Source: CAMAXB01 sp964476565 (GTDB taxonomy: Bacteria > Verrucomicrobiota > Verrucomicrobiia > Opitutales > Opitutaceae). Taken from it: DNA of 64,000 nt. Each line of letters starts with the position of its first letter. The first letter of the stretch is position 1. A program made the translations under genes and the position numbers. The stretch is taken from assembly GCA_964476565.1 (NCBI GenBank), contig CAYZBG010000004.1:42734-106733 (forward strand). Direction: 5' to 3'. This document shows positions 7,901 through 16,269 of this stretch, piece by piece. The notes beneath the pieces are model-generated. The model was given only the letters and a program-made list of their open reading frames with translations, did not search any database and was not told the origin of the DNA.

Positions 7901-9591
7901 TCGCGCAGGCGCATGACAGTGCCGGTGCGGCTCTCGCCGCGCAGGTGGGTGAAGCCGGCGTTGGCGTTGTCCGTCGAGATGAAGAGGGGGCGCGACACCG
8001 TGTAGGTGCCATTGGGGAAGTAGAGCGTGCGGTTCTTGTACTGGTTGTCGCTCAGGGCGGCCTGGAGGGCGACGGTGCTATCGGTGGTGCCGGTGTTGTC
8101 GGCGAAGTACGGCGCCTGGGTGACGTCGATGACGGCGCCGAGGACGGGCGGTTCGACGTAGTTCTCGACGTCGGCCGCGCGCAAGGCGTCGATCTCGGCG
8201 GCGTCGAGGACGCCGCGGTGGAGACGGATGTTGTCGTAGCGACCGATGAAGGCGTTGCCGGCGAGCGAGCGGTCTTTGCCGACCGTGAACCTGACGAAAT
8301 CGTTGCCCACCGGGCCGGCGTTGATCGTGCCGGTGTGATAGGGAACCGTGATGGCGGATTCGCGCTTTCCCTTGTAGATGAGAACGTTGTTCGTCGTGCT
8401 TGCGCCGTCGTAAGTGATCGCGAAAAAGATCCACTGACCCGCTTCGATGAAGTTGGCCGGGGTGGTGGTGTTGAGCTGGTCGACGACAAGGCGAAGGGCG
8501 CCGGACGGCTGGCCGACAAGGCGGAAGCCGTTGGTGTTGTCGAAATTGTCGACCAGCCGGCTGCCGGACTGGCTGATGGAGTCGGTGTTGATCCACCCCG
8601 ACAGGGTGAACGTGGTCAGGCCGTCGATGTCATCCACGTCGCCGGCATGCTGACCATAGGCTCCGGGATGGGTGACCAGATCAAGGTAACGGTCGCCTGC
8701 GCCGCGCACACCGGGGAAGGAACGACCGGTCACATCAAGCGGTTGAGCGGCCGCGTCGCCGAGGAGCAGATCGACGCCGGCCGTGCCGCCGGACGACTGC
8801 GGAATCCCTGCGGCATCGAAGGCGTATTCCAAGAGAAGCTCCTTCGCTGGAGGCGGAGTGGCGGGCGAATCGGCGGCGCGAAGCGCCTCAAGTTCCGTCT
8901 CCGTGAGCACGCGGTCGTAGAGACGTAGATTGTCGAAACGCCCGGCAAAGGTGCCGCTGGCGAGTCCGTCGTCCTTGCCGACGGTGAAGCGGACGCTCTG
9001 GGCGTTCGTCGGGCCGGCGTTGAGCGAGGCGACGGTGGAGGTGGCCACGGCGGTGAGTTTTCCGCCCTTGTGGAAGCGCACGTTGTTCGATGCCGCGGTG
9101 CCGTCGTAGGTGACGGCGACAAAGATCCAGGTGTCGGCTTCGAGCAGTCCGGTGGCGGAGTCGGCCGAAATGCCGTCGACGACGAGGCGAAGTGCACCCG
9201 AAGGCTGGCCGACGAGATGGTAGCCGCTGGTGCCGGTGAGCAGATCAAAGATGCGGCCGCCGCCTTGTCCGACGTTCGAGGTGTTGATCCAGCCGGCGAA
9301 GGTAAACTGGCTTACGCCCGACAGCGCCGCCACGGCGGCGGCGTGCCGGCCGTAGGAGCCGGCTGAGGCCTGGGTGTCGAGGTGGCGGTCGCCGGCGCCC
9401 TGCACGCCATCGATGGCAACCGAGGTAAGGTCCGCCGGCGCTTGGGCGGCCGTGTGGAGGACAAGGGCGGCGGGGTTGGTACCGCTGCTGGCCTGGCTTG
9501 AGCCAGGCTGGGAAAAAGTGTATTCAAGAAGCGGTGACGCGAGGACGGTCGCCGCGGATGCCATCAAGGCAAGGAGGGTGCGGGTGATCAT
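4951..9591 (-). CDS. Giant secreted LamG / double beta-helix / Calx-beta protein
   Basis: A 1546-residue exported protein with signal peptide MITRTLLALMASAATVLASP; this start is preferred to one seven codons upstream. Order of domains (approximate residues): LamG-like lectin 1 (20-245), LamG-like 2 (255-480), Pectate_lyase_3 beta-helix 1 (490-790, 'TDSTVALQAAL...LYFPNGTYTVSRPL'), beta-helix 2 (800-1100, 'DDTAAIQAAIDSGKTTVYLPLGDYTV'), Calx-beta (1105-1215), LamG-like 3 (1217-1420) and a C-terminal module. Two Pectate_lyase_3 helices in one chain also occur in GH55 beta-1,3-glucanases, so a lyase and a GH55-like glucanase are both possible. LamG 1 and 2 are internal duplicates. The last ~70 residues match the end of the protein at 36141-40004. 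An operator lies 59 bases upstream. Confidence 0.85.
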   Translation of the reverse strand: MITRTLLALMASAATVLASPLLEYTFSQPGSSQASSGTNPAALVLHTAAQAPADLTSVAIDGVQGAGDRHLDTQASAGSYGRHAAAVAALSGVSQFTFAGWINTSNVGQGGGRIFDLLTGTSGYHLVGQPSGALRLVVDGISADSATGLLEADTWIFVAVTYDGTAASNNVRFHKGGKLTAVATSTVASLNAGPTNAQSVRFTVGKDDGLASGTFAGRFDNLRLYDRVLTETELEALRAADSPATPPPAKELLLEYAFDAAGIPQSSGGTAGVDLLLGDAAAQPLDVTGRSFPGVRGAGDRYLDLVTHPGAYGQHAGDVDDIDGLTTFTLSGWINTDSISQSGSRLVDNFDNTNGFRLVGQPSGALRLVVDQLNTTTPANFIEAGQWIFFAITYDGASTTNNVLIYKGKRESAITVPYHTGTINAGPVGNDFVRFTVGKDRSLAGNAFIGRYDNIRLHRGVLDAAEIDALRAADVENYVEPPVLGAVIDVTQAPYFADNTGTTDSTVALQAALSDNQYKNRTLYFPNGTYTVSRPLFISTDNANAGFTHLRGESRTGTVMRLRDNSDGTLGSANFGDPANPRIMLNFFVGPWTNNGYYHSVEDMTFDIGSGNPGAIALEFQSNNVGWMENVTIRTSDPERRGYIGLKIDRNLVGMGIVRNVSVDGFDYGIRTGHYHASFVFEDVTVTNQRVAGLWNFQKPISLRRFTSHNAVPALLNTDPAGQIVVIDSTFTGGDGAASAIENDAGYLFVRNVTSSGYASTVRNQGVIVPGNSITEYVSDQRFTLWNDTPATSLNLPIVNLPFSPIDDAEDTYVVDGDAQGDDTAAIQAAIDSGKTTVYLPLGDYTVSDTIRIRGNVRRLLGQQSTLVATQALRSSDKPVLLFEDGGTQPTVWIERLKSNFQASGRHTWIQHNSSNDLVLRHVFIAYGKAYRNEGTGRLFMEDVAAGGANEVMEEVPAFIFKDQEVWAWQLNPEGCLPHIINDGGRLWVFGFKVGENHGPYFYTVNGGQTELLGGVVNELTYDEPPADRAILINDNSDTFAIFVERTRPGDENPAPVVIRERRDQEVRELLNGDVPLRLADYTRGAVMPFYRGRTERGTDLPIIDVVANPSRVEEDAVVPASFTFVASHASDVPVELHFSLGGDALTGEDYLPVPSSITLPAGATTVELPIMPIADLLGEDPEQIRLHLLGDSRYLVARAFDPAVIVLQDVDEDLSRGLLARFGFDNGLADETGQVDPAVSVGATLETQPDGNVAARFPGGGAYLQLAPAGDFGFLRDGFTARTVSLRFFADTTAGTSILFEEGGASHGLGLRIIDGVLHARAVAFVIPTDLFVPIEAGRWHHVALTYDRGRVELHLDGAYVGTAFALRPNTPFHRSPGGLGNGIGGDIFADPASTGFIGLIDDFAYHTRALNDREIRSLAGVVRVDQQLVDTGLVTVPLLPGDAGLAEAAPSLTPLGRLPFVAGLGEATVWRVRNPTGDNLQLTLQNANGEVSRTFVATAYADTILASALATRAQLHQLREIRPVLDTAFPTNATFDDDRLIPLD

Positions 9592-9649
9592 GGCGGGATG
9601 GGGTCCGGCCACTGTTGGGCGCCGGATCTCATCCGCAATCGATGGCGGG

Positions 9650-9662
9650 CTTTAAGCTAAAG
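9650..9662. promoter_or_regulatory. Candidate LacI-type operator CTTTA-AGC-TAAAG
   Basis: A perfect 13-bp inverted repeat 59 bases upstream of the giant LamG/beta-helix gene and 24 bases past the stop codon of the LacI gene. The same arms occur at 12435, 45506 and 45585. Confidence 0.6.
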
Positions 9663-9685
9663 ACGCAGGCCCGGCGCGCCCGGCC

Positions 9686-10726
9686 TTATGCCGACGGCCG
9701 CACCGTCTCGCCGGTCCGCCAGGAGCCCTCGATCAGGATGGTGCGGGCGTGGGACGGGGCACCGGCCTCGTTGCGATTGCGTTGTGCCACCAGTACATCG
9801 ACCGCCGTGTGGCCAAGATGGGAGACATGCTGGTCGATGCCCGCCCACGAAGGATCGCCAGACGACCAGTCGAGCAAAACGAAGCCTGTGTCCTCGGGCA
9901 CGCGCATCCCCCGGTGGAGCAACAGGCCGTAGGTTTCGACATGGGGACTGAGGACCACATCGGGACGGTATCGATGGAGCCAGGCGGTGAAGGCCCGGGA
10001 ATCGAGCTCGTCGTCGATGAAGGCGGGCACCTGATCGCCCTTGGGCAGAAGCTGGCAGGATCCCAGGAAACCGCCGCTCCAATGCTGGCGTACGCGAGCG
10101 TTGGATTGGGCGGTGGAGACGAAGCCCGGCCGCTGGTAGCCCAGTTTGCGCACCTCCCGCATGGCGAGACGGATTCCCTCGAAATGATCGTGGGAAACAC
10201 GCGAAAGGCGCGGCGATTCGAGCGTGAAGGCGATCGTCACCCCGTAAAATTCGGAGCAGTCCAGTTCCAGGTTCACCGCGTCCCGGGGCAGAGGCGGAAC
10301 AATGATGCTGTCGATACCGCGCGCCTGCAGGATGGTCTTCAAGCGCCGGGCGGAGATGGCGGGATTGCCAGCCCAGACCTCCTCCAAGGCAAACCCCATT
10401 TCCTCGGCGCGCGCGCGCACGCCGGCGAGGACGCGCGAGTAGAAGCCGCCTCCGTGGAAGCCGTCGGGGTTGTTGAGAAAATTGAGGAAGCCGATGGTAC
10501 CGCGAAAGACGCCTTTGGACCGGTCGCGGCGCAGGTAGGACATGAACCGCGCAATCTCCGGGTCGGGGCGGTAGCCGAGTTTGCGCGCGAGGCGCGCGAT
10601 GCGTTGGCGGGTTGCGGGGGAGACTTGGGAGCTGTTGCGGAGCGCGAACGACACCGTCATGGTCGATACGCCGGCAGCTTGGGCGATCTGCTTGAGGGAA
10701 ACCTTGCCGGCGGCAATACGGGGCAT
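9686..10726 (-). CDS. LacI-family transcriptional regulator 1
   Basis: A 346-residue DNA-binding repressor. The N-terminal helix-turn-helix is VSLKQIAQAAGVSTMTVSFALRN, followed by VSPATRQRIARLARKLGYRPDPE and a periplasmic-binding-protein-like sensor domain to the end. The linker has 'FMSYLRRDRS' in place of the usual LacI hinge helix. It lies 27 bases downstream of a sulfatase on the same strand and is probably co-transcribed with it. The nearest operators are the CTTTA-N3-TAAAG sites at 9650 and 12435, so it is the best local candidate for binding that motif; this is inference. The effector is unknown, presumably a sugar or sugar acid. Confidence 0.92.
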   Translation of the reverse strand: MPRIAAGKVSLKQIAQAAGVSTMTVSFALRNSSQVSPATRQRIARLARKLGYRPDPEIARFMSYLRRDRSKGVFRGTIGFLNFLNNPDGFHGGGFYSRVLAGVRARAEEMGFALEEVWAGNPAISARRLKTILQARGIDSIIVPPLPRDAVNLELDCSEFYGVTIAFTLESPRLSRVSHDHFEGIRLAMREVRKLGYQRPGFVSTAQSNARVRQHWSGGFLGSCQLLPKGDQVPAFIDDELDSRAFTAWLHRYRPDVVLSPHVETYGLLLHRGMRVPEDTGFVLLDWSSGDPSWAGIDQHVSHLGHTAVDVLVAQRNRNEAGAPSHARTILIEGSWRTGETVRPSA

Positions 10727-10753
10727 GATGTAGCGGAGGGGGTGGGGAACACG

Positions 10754-12385
10754 TCAGGCCGGTCGCAGCCGCCCGTGGCTGTCGCGGCGGGGCCACGCGG
10801 CGTGGATCAAGGCGAGGTGCATGAGCAACTCGCGCGTCATGCGTTCGCGGACGTGCTGCACGTCCGGGTCGTCAAAGCGGTTGTTTCCTTCATGCGGATC
10901 GCGGGCGAGGTGATAAAGCTCGCCGCGCAACGGTGCACGGGAGCGGCGGGCGGACGCGTGATCGGAGTCGAAAAAGAGGATCAGCTTCCATTCGGCGGTG
11001 CGCCAGAGGTAGGCGGGGGCACGGAGCACGTCGTCGCTGCCGTTGCCGTGCATTTCGCTGAAGGCGGCGGTCCGTTCGGCCGGCGCGAGCAGGTTCTCCC
11101 CGGGCAACTCCGGCGGAACCTCGAGGCCGGTAGCGGCGAGCAGGGTGGGGACGAGGTCAGTGAGGGCGGCCGGCCGCGAATCGCGCGTGCCGCGCCGGTC
11201 GACCGGCACGCCGGCACCGGCGAGGATCAGGGGTACGCGGAGGCTGTCCTCGTACAGGCTGTATTTGCTGAAACGATACCGTGCGCCGAGGCTTTCGCCG
11301 TGGTCGGAGGTGAAGACGACAAGGGTGTTGTTCGCCTGGCCGGTGCGTTCGAGGTAGTCGAGCACGCGGCCGAACTGGGCGTCGACGTAGGAGCAAAGGG
11401 CGTAGTAGCGCAGAGTGGCGCGGCGGCGTTCGCGTGGTGGGAGGGCAAGCCAGTCCTGCAGGGCATCCTCCGTATGGGGGAGATTGGGAAAATGGTCCGT
11501 TAGGGCGGATCGATCGGGCGGAAGCGGCACGTCGGGAATGTCGTCGAGGGAGTACCAGGCTTCGTAGGCTTCGGGTGCGTAGAGCGGCGCGTGGGGCGCG
11601 TCGAACGAAAGGTAGCAATGCCAGGGGCGAACGGAGGAGGCGGCGCGGTCAAGGGCCTCGAGCGTGCGGTCCGTGAGCCAGGCTTCCCGGAGGTTGGAAC
11701 CGTCACCGGGCAGGGTGCGGCCGCGGTACCCGGCGATGCCCTCGCCGCCGTAGCCGGCTTCGCGATTCCATGCGCGAATCTCAGCCATGCGTTGCGGCTG
11801 CTGGTCGGCATCACCGAAGTAGATGGCGCCCGGCTCGCGGTCATGGCCACCCGGCATGCGCGCAATGTAACGCTCCGCAAAGCCGAACGTTCCCGGTACG
11901 ACCTCGCGGATGCCGCGGGCGGGATTGGGTGCGATGGTCCAATGGGTCTTGCCTGCGCCGATGGTGTGATAGCCGGCGGCACGATGTCTCTCCCATAGGG
12001 TCGGGATCAGCAGATCGCGGCTGTCCTGGATCGCTTGGGCGTTGTTTCGGACCCCGATCTGCGACGGATAGAGTCCGGTGGTCAGCGAGTACCGGCTCGG
12101 GATGCACATCGGACACTGGCAGATGGCCTGGTCGAACAGGATGCCGCGTGCTGCCAGCCGGTCGAGCCACGGCGTCTTCACCGCCGGATTCACGGCCCCC
12201 AGCGCGTTCCAGCTCTGCTGGTCCGTCATGAGAAAGAGCACATTGGGAGTCGCGGATGAACGATTCACGGGAGGAAGGGCGGACGGAGCCGCGTTCAATG
12301 CCGGCAGCAGAAGCGTTCCGGTGGCCAGCCCCGTCTGCTTCAGAAAATGACGGCGCGTCGGGGCAGGAGCGGGGCGGGGTGGCAT
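10754..12385 (-). CDS. Tat-exported family S1 sulfatase
   Basis: Hydrolyses sulfate esters, here presumably on a glycan in the periplasm. The N-terminus has a twin-arginine signal (TRRHFLKQTGLATG) and a hydrophobic stretch. The sulfatase fold begins PNVLFLMTDQQSWN. The formylglycine motif is C94-I-P-S-R98 (cysteine type), which needs a maturation enzyme not encoded in this window. Later motifs include GAGKTHW, DAPHAPLYAPEAY and FTSDHGESLG. At 543 residues the length is normal. The gene is divergent from the TPR/solute-binding operon and shares with it the operator at 12435. Downstream is LacI regulator 1. The target sugar is not identifiable from sequence alone. Confidence 0.92.
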   Translation of the reverse strand: MPPRPAPAPTRRHFLKQTGLATGTLLLPALNAAPSALPPVNRSSATPNVLFLMTDQQSWNALGAVNPAVKTPWLDRLAARGILFDQAICQCPMCIPSRYSLTTGLYPSQIGVRNNAQAIQDSRDLLIPTLWERHRAAGYHTIGAGKTHWTIAPNPARGIREVVPGTFGFAERYIARMPGGHDREPGAIYFGDADQQPQRMAEIRAWNREAGYGGEGIAGYRGRTLPGDGSNLREAWLTDRTLEALDRAASSVRPWHCYLSFDAPHAPLYAPEAYEAWYSLDDIPDVPLPPDRSALTDHFPNLPHTEDALQDWLALPPRERRRATLRYYALCSYVDAQFGRVLDYLERTGQANNTLVVFTSDHGESLGARYRFSKYSLYEDSLRVPLILAGAGVPVDRRGTRDSRPAALTDLVPTLLAATGLEVPPELPGENLLAPAERTAAFSEMHGNGSDDVLRAPAYLWRTAEWKLILFFDSDHASARRSRAPLRGELYHLARDPHEGNNRFDDPDVQHVRERMTRELLMHLALIHAAWPRRDSHGRLRPA

Positions 12386-12434
12386 TCCGACCGGAGCGTG
12401 GCGGTGCTGCGCCGCGGGCGCCAGCCGGGAACGA

Positions 12435-12447
12435 CTTTACGCTAAAG
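12435..12447. promoter_or_regulatory. Candidate operator CTTTA-CGC-TAAAG between divergent operons
   Basis: A perfect 13-bp inverted repeat in the 136-bp gap between the divergent sulfatase (start 12385) and the TPR protein (start 12522). It is placed to control both directions. A lone half-like element CTTTACGG follows at about 12478. Confidence 0.6.
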
Positions 12448-12521
12448 ATATCCGCCGGTTGCGGTGGGGCGTACGCACTTTACGGTGGAGGCGCCGTGTT
12501 GCCCCCGGCCAGCCCTTCCAC

Positions 12522-13358
12522 GTGAAACCCCTGCACCACCGGTTCCTTTTCCTGGCGATCCTTTGCTGCACCTGGGTGGCGACCGTGCACGCGGCCGACG
12601 ACGTTCGGGCCGGTCGTCTGGAAGAGGCGTTTCACGACCTGACACAGTACCGGTTCAACCGCGCCGAGTTGGCCTTTACGGACCTGGCTGCGGACCCGAA
12701 TTGGCCGCTGAGGCGGGATGCCCTGTTCGGGCGGGCGCTGGCGCTGTTGAACACGCAGCCGCAGACGCAGGACAAAGTGCGTCTGGCGGAGACCTTGTTC
12801 GCCGAGGTGCGGTCGGTTTCGGCGGCGGACGATCTCGGCATCGGTGCGCGGTACTTTTCCGCGCGTCTGCATCAGGTGCACTTTCAACCGGCAAATGTGG
12901 CGCGGGCTCGTGAGGAGCTGCTTGCGCTGGGCAACGATCATCCTGGGCACTACCTCGGGCAGCTGGCGTGGGTCCGGCTCGCCTTCATCGAGCTCTTCGC
13001 GCCCGGCGAAGCCGAGGCGAAGCGAGCCGTGCTCGCGCGCTACGAGGCCCTGTCGCTGCCGTGGATCGACGAGCATCTGTCGGCGGTGTTCCACACCGTG
13101 CTGGGGGATGCCACCATGGTGATCTTCGGCGACGCCGCCCGGGCAACGGTTCATTATCGTAAAGTCGTGCAGAACCCGGAAGTCAGGGAGCTGACGCTGG
13201 TCGACGCGCTCGTCCGCATCGGTGAGACGGCCCACCAGGCCGGCGTTGCCGATGTCGCCACTGACGCCTACCGGCAGGTGCTGGCGCTTTCGCCCCGGGA
13301 TCCGCGTGCCTGGTTCATCCGCAACCGCCTGGCTGGGCTCGAAGGGAAAACGCCGTGA
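12522..13358 (+). CDS. Exported TPR-like protein, partner of a solute-binding protein
   Basis: A helical-repeat protein of about 278 residues. It has a signal peptide (FLFLAILCCTWVATVHA) followed by TPR-like helix pairs: 'LEEAFHDLTQYRFNRAELAFTDLAAD', 'RDALFGRALALLNTQ' and near the end 'AYRQVLALSPRDPRAWFIRNRLAGLEG'. The GTG at 12522 places the signal peptide correctly; an ATG 21 codons upstream gives an odd basic extension. It overlaps the next gene by GTGA, so the two are translationally coupled. A paralogue at 45829-46644 has the same signal, repeat pattern and ending and is coupled in the same way to another solute-binding protein. No named family was recognised beyond TPR. It may present or anchor the binding protein in the periplasm (inference). 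Confidence 0.78.
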   Translation: MKPLHHRFLFLAILCCTWVATVHAADDVRAGRLEEAFHDLTQYRFNRAELAFTDLAADPNWPLRRDALFGRALALLNTQPQTQDKVRLAETLFAEVRSVSAADDLGIGARYFSARLHQVHFQPANVARAREELLALGNDHPGHYLGQLAWVRLAFIELFAPGEAEAKRAVLARYEALSLPWIDEHLSAVFHTVLGDATMVIFGDAARATVHYRKVVQNPEVRELTLVDALVRIGETAHQAGVADVATDAYRQVLALSPRDPRAWFIRNRLAGLEGKTP

Positions 13359-14989
13359 AGCTGCGCCGTGCGGTCCAGTACTTCGGTCTCAGCCTGCTGG
13401 TGGCGGCCTTTGGCCTCGGCATGCTGAGGCTCTTTCACGTCGGTGGCCTCGGTGGCGACGCAGGCGCCCACACGCTCCGCATCGGTCACTACCAGTTGGA
13501 GAGCGGCGCACGCGAAGCCCTGGCGGCGGTGATCGGCGAGTACGAGGCGCTGCATCCCGGGCGAAAGGTCGTGCAGACGGCCATTCCGGAGCGGGTGTTT
13601 CCGTCATGGTTGCGCACCCAGCTGGTAGGCGGGACGCCGCCGGACATCATCCAACTCGGCCGGGAGTCGGGAAGTTTCGAGGACATCTACGCGAACTATT
13701 TCGAGCCGATCGGTTCCTGGCTGCGGCAGCCGAATCCTTACAACGCGAAGACCTACGACGCCGAGTCGCCCCTCGAGGACGTGCCGTGGATCAACACCTT
13801 TGTCGATGGGCTCGAGCGCGGCGCCAGTTACAGCGGCGCCCTCATGGAGCACTACGGGGTGCCCAGCACCTTGTTCACCACGCGCGTGTTCTACAACCGC
13901 GCTTTGCTCGAGGAGGTGCAGGGCGACGCGCCCATGCCGTGGGAATTCTCGGAATTCGTCGCGCTCTGCGCACGCATCGAGGCCTTTGCGCGCGAGCAGA
14001 ACCGGCTGATCGTCCCGATCGCCGGTTCCAAGGTGAACGCACCGCCGCTGCTGCAGGCGCTCTTCGAGAGCCAGACGCAGGCCCTCTTCCTCAACGTCGA
14101 TCCGCTGCCGATGCTGCGGGTCAATTTCTTCGAATTTCACGGGATGAATGCACTGCGGGGCAGGTGGAACCTCGAGTCCCCGCAACTGCACGCGGCGTTC
14201 TCGGCGATGCGCGAGGTCGGCCGGCACATGTCGCCGGGGGCGCTGCAGTTGGAGCGCGACGATTCGCTCTTCCTGTTCTCGCAGGGGCGGGCGGCCTTCC
14301 TGGTCACCGGCAGCCAGGACGCACGGTCGCTGGCGGAGCAGTGCGCGTTTCCCCTCGGCGTGTTCGCGATCCCGTATCCGTCGCCCGACGACGAGAAGTA
14401 CGGGCGCTTCGCCACCGGCGACGTCTCGGAGGGCGCCGTGACCACACAGTTCGTGCTCGGGTTGACGCGCGATTCGCGGAAGAAGGAGGAGGCGATTGAT
14501 TTCCTGCGGTTCTTGACCTCGCGGCGCATGAACAAGCTGTTTGCGGAAACCGCCCGGTGGCTGCCTGTAGTCGTATCGGTCGAGCCCTCGGACGAGCTCG
14601 CGGCCTTCAGCCCGGAGCTGGAAGGATATCCGCCGGGGCCTTACTTCCTCGCGCCGGGGCCCTCGACGGGATTCCTGCTGCAGACCAACCTGCACACGCT
14701 GCTGCAAACCAGCGGGTCGGTGGAGGCGTTTCTCGACGCGGTCCGTCCGGGCTTCGAGCCGGCGATCCGGGCCGATGTGATGCGCATCCATCAGGGCAAC
14801 GTTCGCATGACGGCGCGTGTGGATTCGGTCCTCGGCGCCCGCTACTGGCTCGGCCTGCGTCAGGGCGGCGAGCGCGACCGGCGCCACGTGCTCGTGACCC
14901 AAATCCAGGCCACGCGCGAGCTGCGCAAGCACCGCATCGACTACGAACTCTCCATCCTCGCCGCGGGTGCGGCAGACGGCGCGAAGTGA
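13355..14989 (+). CDS. Extracellular solute-binding protein (family 1 type), orphan
   Basis: A 544-residue ABC-type sugar-binding protein. The GTG start overlaps the upstream TPR gene by four bases. The N-terminus MKLRRAVQYFGLSLLVAAFGLGM is a hydrophobic anchor or signal without a lipobox cysteine. The fold is shown by LRIGHYQLESG, EYEALHPGRKVV, LVGGTPPDIIQLG, 'VPWINTFVDGL' and 'FSQGRAAFLVTGSQD'. After the usual domain comes an extra C-terminal helical part (IQATRELRKHRIDYELSIL). No permease or ATPase gene lies nearby, unlike standard ABC operons. It overlaps a sulfatase by GTGA, so its ligand may be a sulfated sugar (inference). Its paralogue lies at 46641-48233. Confidence 0.88.
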   Translation: MKLRRAVQYFGLSLLVAAFGLGMLRLFHVGGLGGDAGAHTLRIGHYQLESGAREALAAVIGEYEALHPGRKVVQTAIPERVFPSWLRTQLVGGTPPDIIQLGRESGSFEDIYANYFEPIGSWLRQPNPYNAKTYDAESPLEDVPWINTFVDGLERGASYSGALMEHYGVPSTLFTTRVFYNRALLEEVQGDAPMPWEFSEFVALCARIEAFAREQNRLIVPIAGSKVNAPPLLQALFESQTQALFLNVDPLPMLRVNFFEFHGMNALRGRWNLESPQLHAAFSAMREVGRHMSPGALQLERDDSLFLFSQGRAAFLVTGSQDARSLAEQCAFPLGVFAIPYPSPDDEKYGRFATGDVSEGAVTTQFVLGLTRDSRKKEEAIDFLRFLTSRRMNKLFAETARWLPVVVSVEPSDELAAFSPELEGYPPGPYFLAPGPSTGFLLQTNLHTLLQTSGSVEAFLDAVRPGFEPAIRADVMRIHQGNVRMTARVDSVLGARYWLGLRQGGERDRRHVLVTQIQATRELRKHRIDYELSILAAGAADGAK

Positions 14990-16269
14990 ACATCGTCTAC
15001 CTCCACTGTCACGATGCCGGCCGGTGGCTTTCGCCTTACGGGTGTCCGGTGCGCACGCCGCAGCTCGCGGCCTTTGCGCGGACCGCCCTGCGCTTCGACG
15101 AGGCGCATTGCGCCGCTCCAACCTGTTCACCGAGCCGGGTGGCGATGCTGACGGGGCTTTCGCCGCACGAGGCCGGCATGGTCGGACTGGCGCACCGCGG
15201 CTTCGCGATGACGAGACCCGAGCGTCACCTGGCCGTGCGGCTGCGGGCGCACGGGTACGAGACGGCGCTGGCCGGCATCCAGCATGAGTGGGCATTTCAG
15301 GCGCCCTTGCCCTACGAGCACGTCCTGCCCCGGGAGTCACCCCAGGGGGTGAGTAGTCCAGAGAACGATTGGTTTGTCGCCACCCGAGCGGCGGCTTTTC
15401 TGCGTGAACGCCGGCGGGACCGGCCCCTGTTTCTGTCCTGCGGCTTCTACTTCCCGCACCGGGTCTTTCCTCCCGTCGAGGTGGAGCGCCTGCCGACGGC
15501 GGACGCCTTGCCGCCGGGATTGCCGGACGTTCCCCCGGTCCGCGATGATTTTGCCGGCTATGCCACGGCGGTCTCCCGGATGGATGACGCATTGGGACTC
15601 GTCATGCGCGCCGTGGAGGAAACATGTCCGAAGGAGGAGACGGTCGTGCTTTTCACCACGGATCACGGCCCCGCGTTTCCCGGCATGAAATGCCGGCTCG
15701 GCGCCGCCGGTACGGGCGTGGCTCTGCTGTTGCGTACGCCCGACCTCGCCCGGCCTGGAGTGGCGACGGCGGAACTCGTTTCCCAGATCGATCTGTATCC
15801 AACGCTTGGCGACTATGCCGGGCTGGAGCCGCTTGCGGGTGAAGGTCGCTCGTTGCGCCCGCTGCTCCGGGGCGGATCCCTAGCGGCCAGACCCGGAGTA
15901 TTCTCCGAGGTCAGCTTCCATGTTGCATACGAGCCGATGCGGGCCGTCCGCACGATGACGCACCTTTATGTCCGCCGGTTTGATCTCGGGAACCATCCGG
16001 CGATGGCCAACGTTGATGAGGGGCCGGCCAAACGGTGGTGCGAGGCGCATGGGCAGCTGGGTGCGCCGGTTTTGGAGGAAGAACTGTACGACCTCCGCCT
16101 TGACCCCGGAGAAACGACGGACCTCGCCGCAGATCCGGCTCACGCCGAGGTGCTGCGCGAGCTACGAATGCAGTTGGCCGGTTGGATGGAGCGGACCTCG
16201 GATCCCTTGCGGCTGGGGAAGGTTCCGGCTCCGGCCGGGGCGCGGATCATGCCTCCGGGCGGCCGGTAA
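14986..16269 (+). CDS. Leaderless S1 sulfatase, heparan N-sulfatase (SGSH)-like
   Basis: A sulfatase of about 427 residues starting at a GTG that overlaps the binding-protein stop (GTGA). It begins directly with the fold, NIVYLHCHDAGRWLSPYG, without a signal peptide, so it is predicted cytoplasmic. The formylglycine motif is C47-S-P-S-R51 within AAPTCSPSRVAMLTGLSPHE. The 'HDxGR' start, 'GLSPHEAGMVGL', 'FFLSC..FPHR', 'MDDALGLVM' and FTTDHGPAFPG resemble the SGSH-type branch of S1 sulfatases; the true substrate need not be heparan. It ends next to the converging deacetylase gene, with no gap. Confidence 0.85.
   Translation: MNIVYLHCHDAGRWLSPYGCPVRTPQLAAFARTALRFDEAHCAAPTCSPSRVAMLTGLSPHEAGMVGLAHRGFAMTRPERHLAVRLRAHGYETALAGIQHEWAFQAPLPYEHVLPRESPQGVSSPENDWFVATRAAAFLRERRRDRPLFLSCGFYFPHRVFPPVEVERLPTADALPPGLPDVPPVRDDFAGYATAVSRMDDALGLVMRAVEETCPKEETVVLFTTDHGPAFPGMKCRLGAAGTGVALLLRTPDLARPGVATAELVSQIDLYPTLGDYAGLEPLAGEGRSLRPLLRGGSLAARPGVFSEVSFHVAYEPMRAVRTMTHLYVRRFDLGNHPAMANVDEGPAKRWCEAHGQLGAPVLEEELYDLRLDPGETTDLAADPAHAEVLRELRMQLAGWMERTSDPLRLGKVPAPAGARIMPPGGR

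Noticed and set aside
14557..14985. An N-terminal extension of the SGSH-like sulfatase by 143 residues
   Set aside because: The extension is Arg/Gly-rich and lies inside the binding-protein gene in another frame; the GTGA overlap at 14986 fits the operon.
13604..15592. A 662-codon minus-strand frame across the binding protein and sulfatase
   Set aside because: Its composition is Arg/Pro-rich and it is antisense to two recognised, translationally coupled genes.
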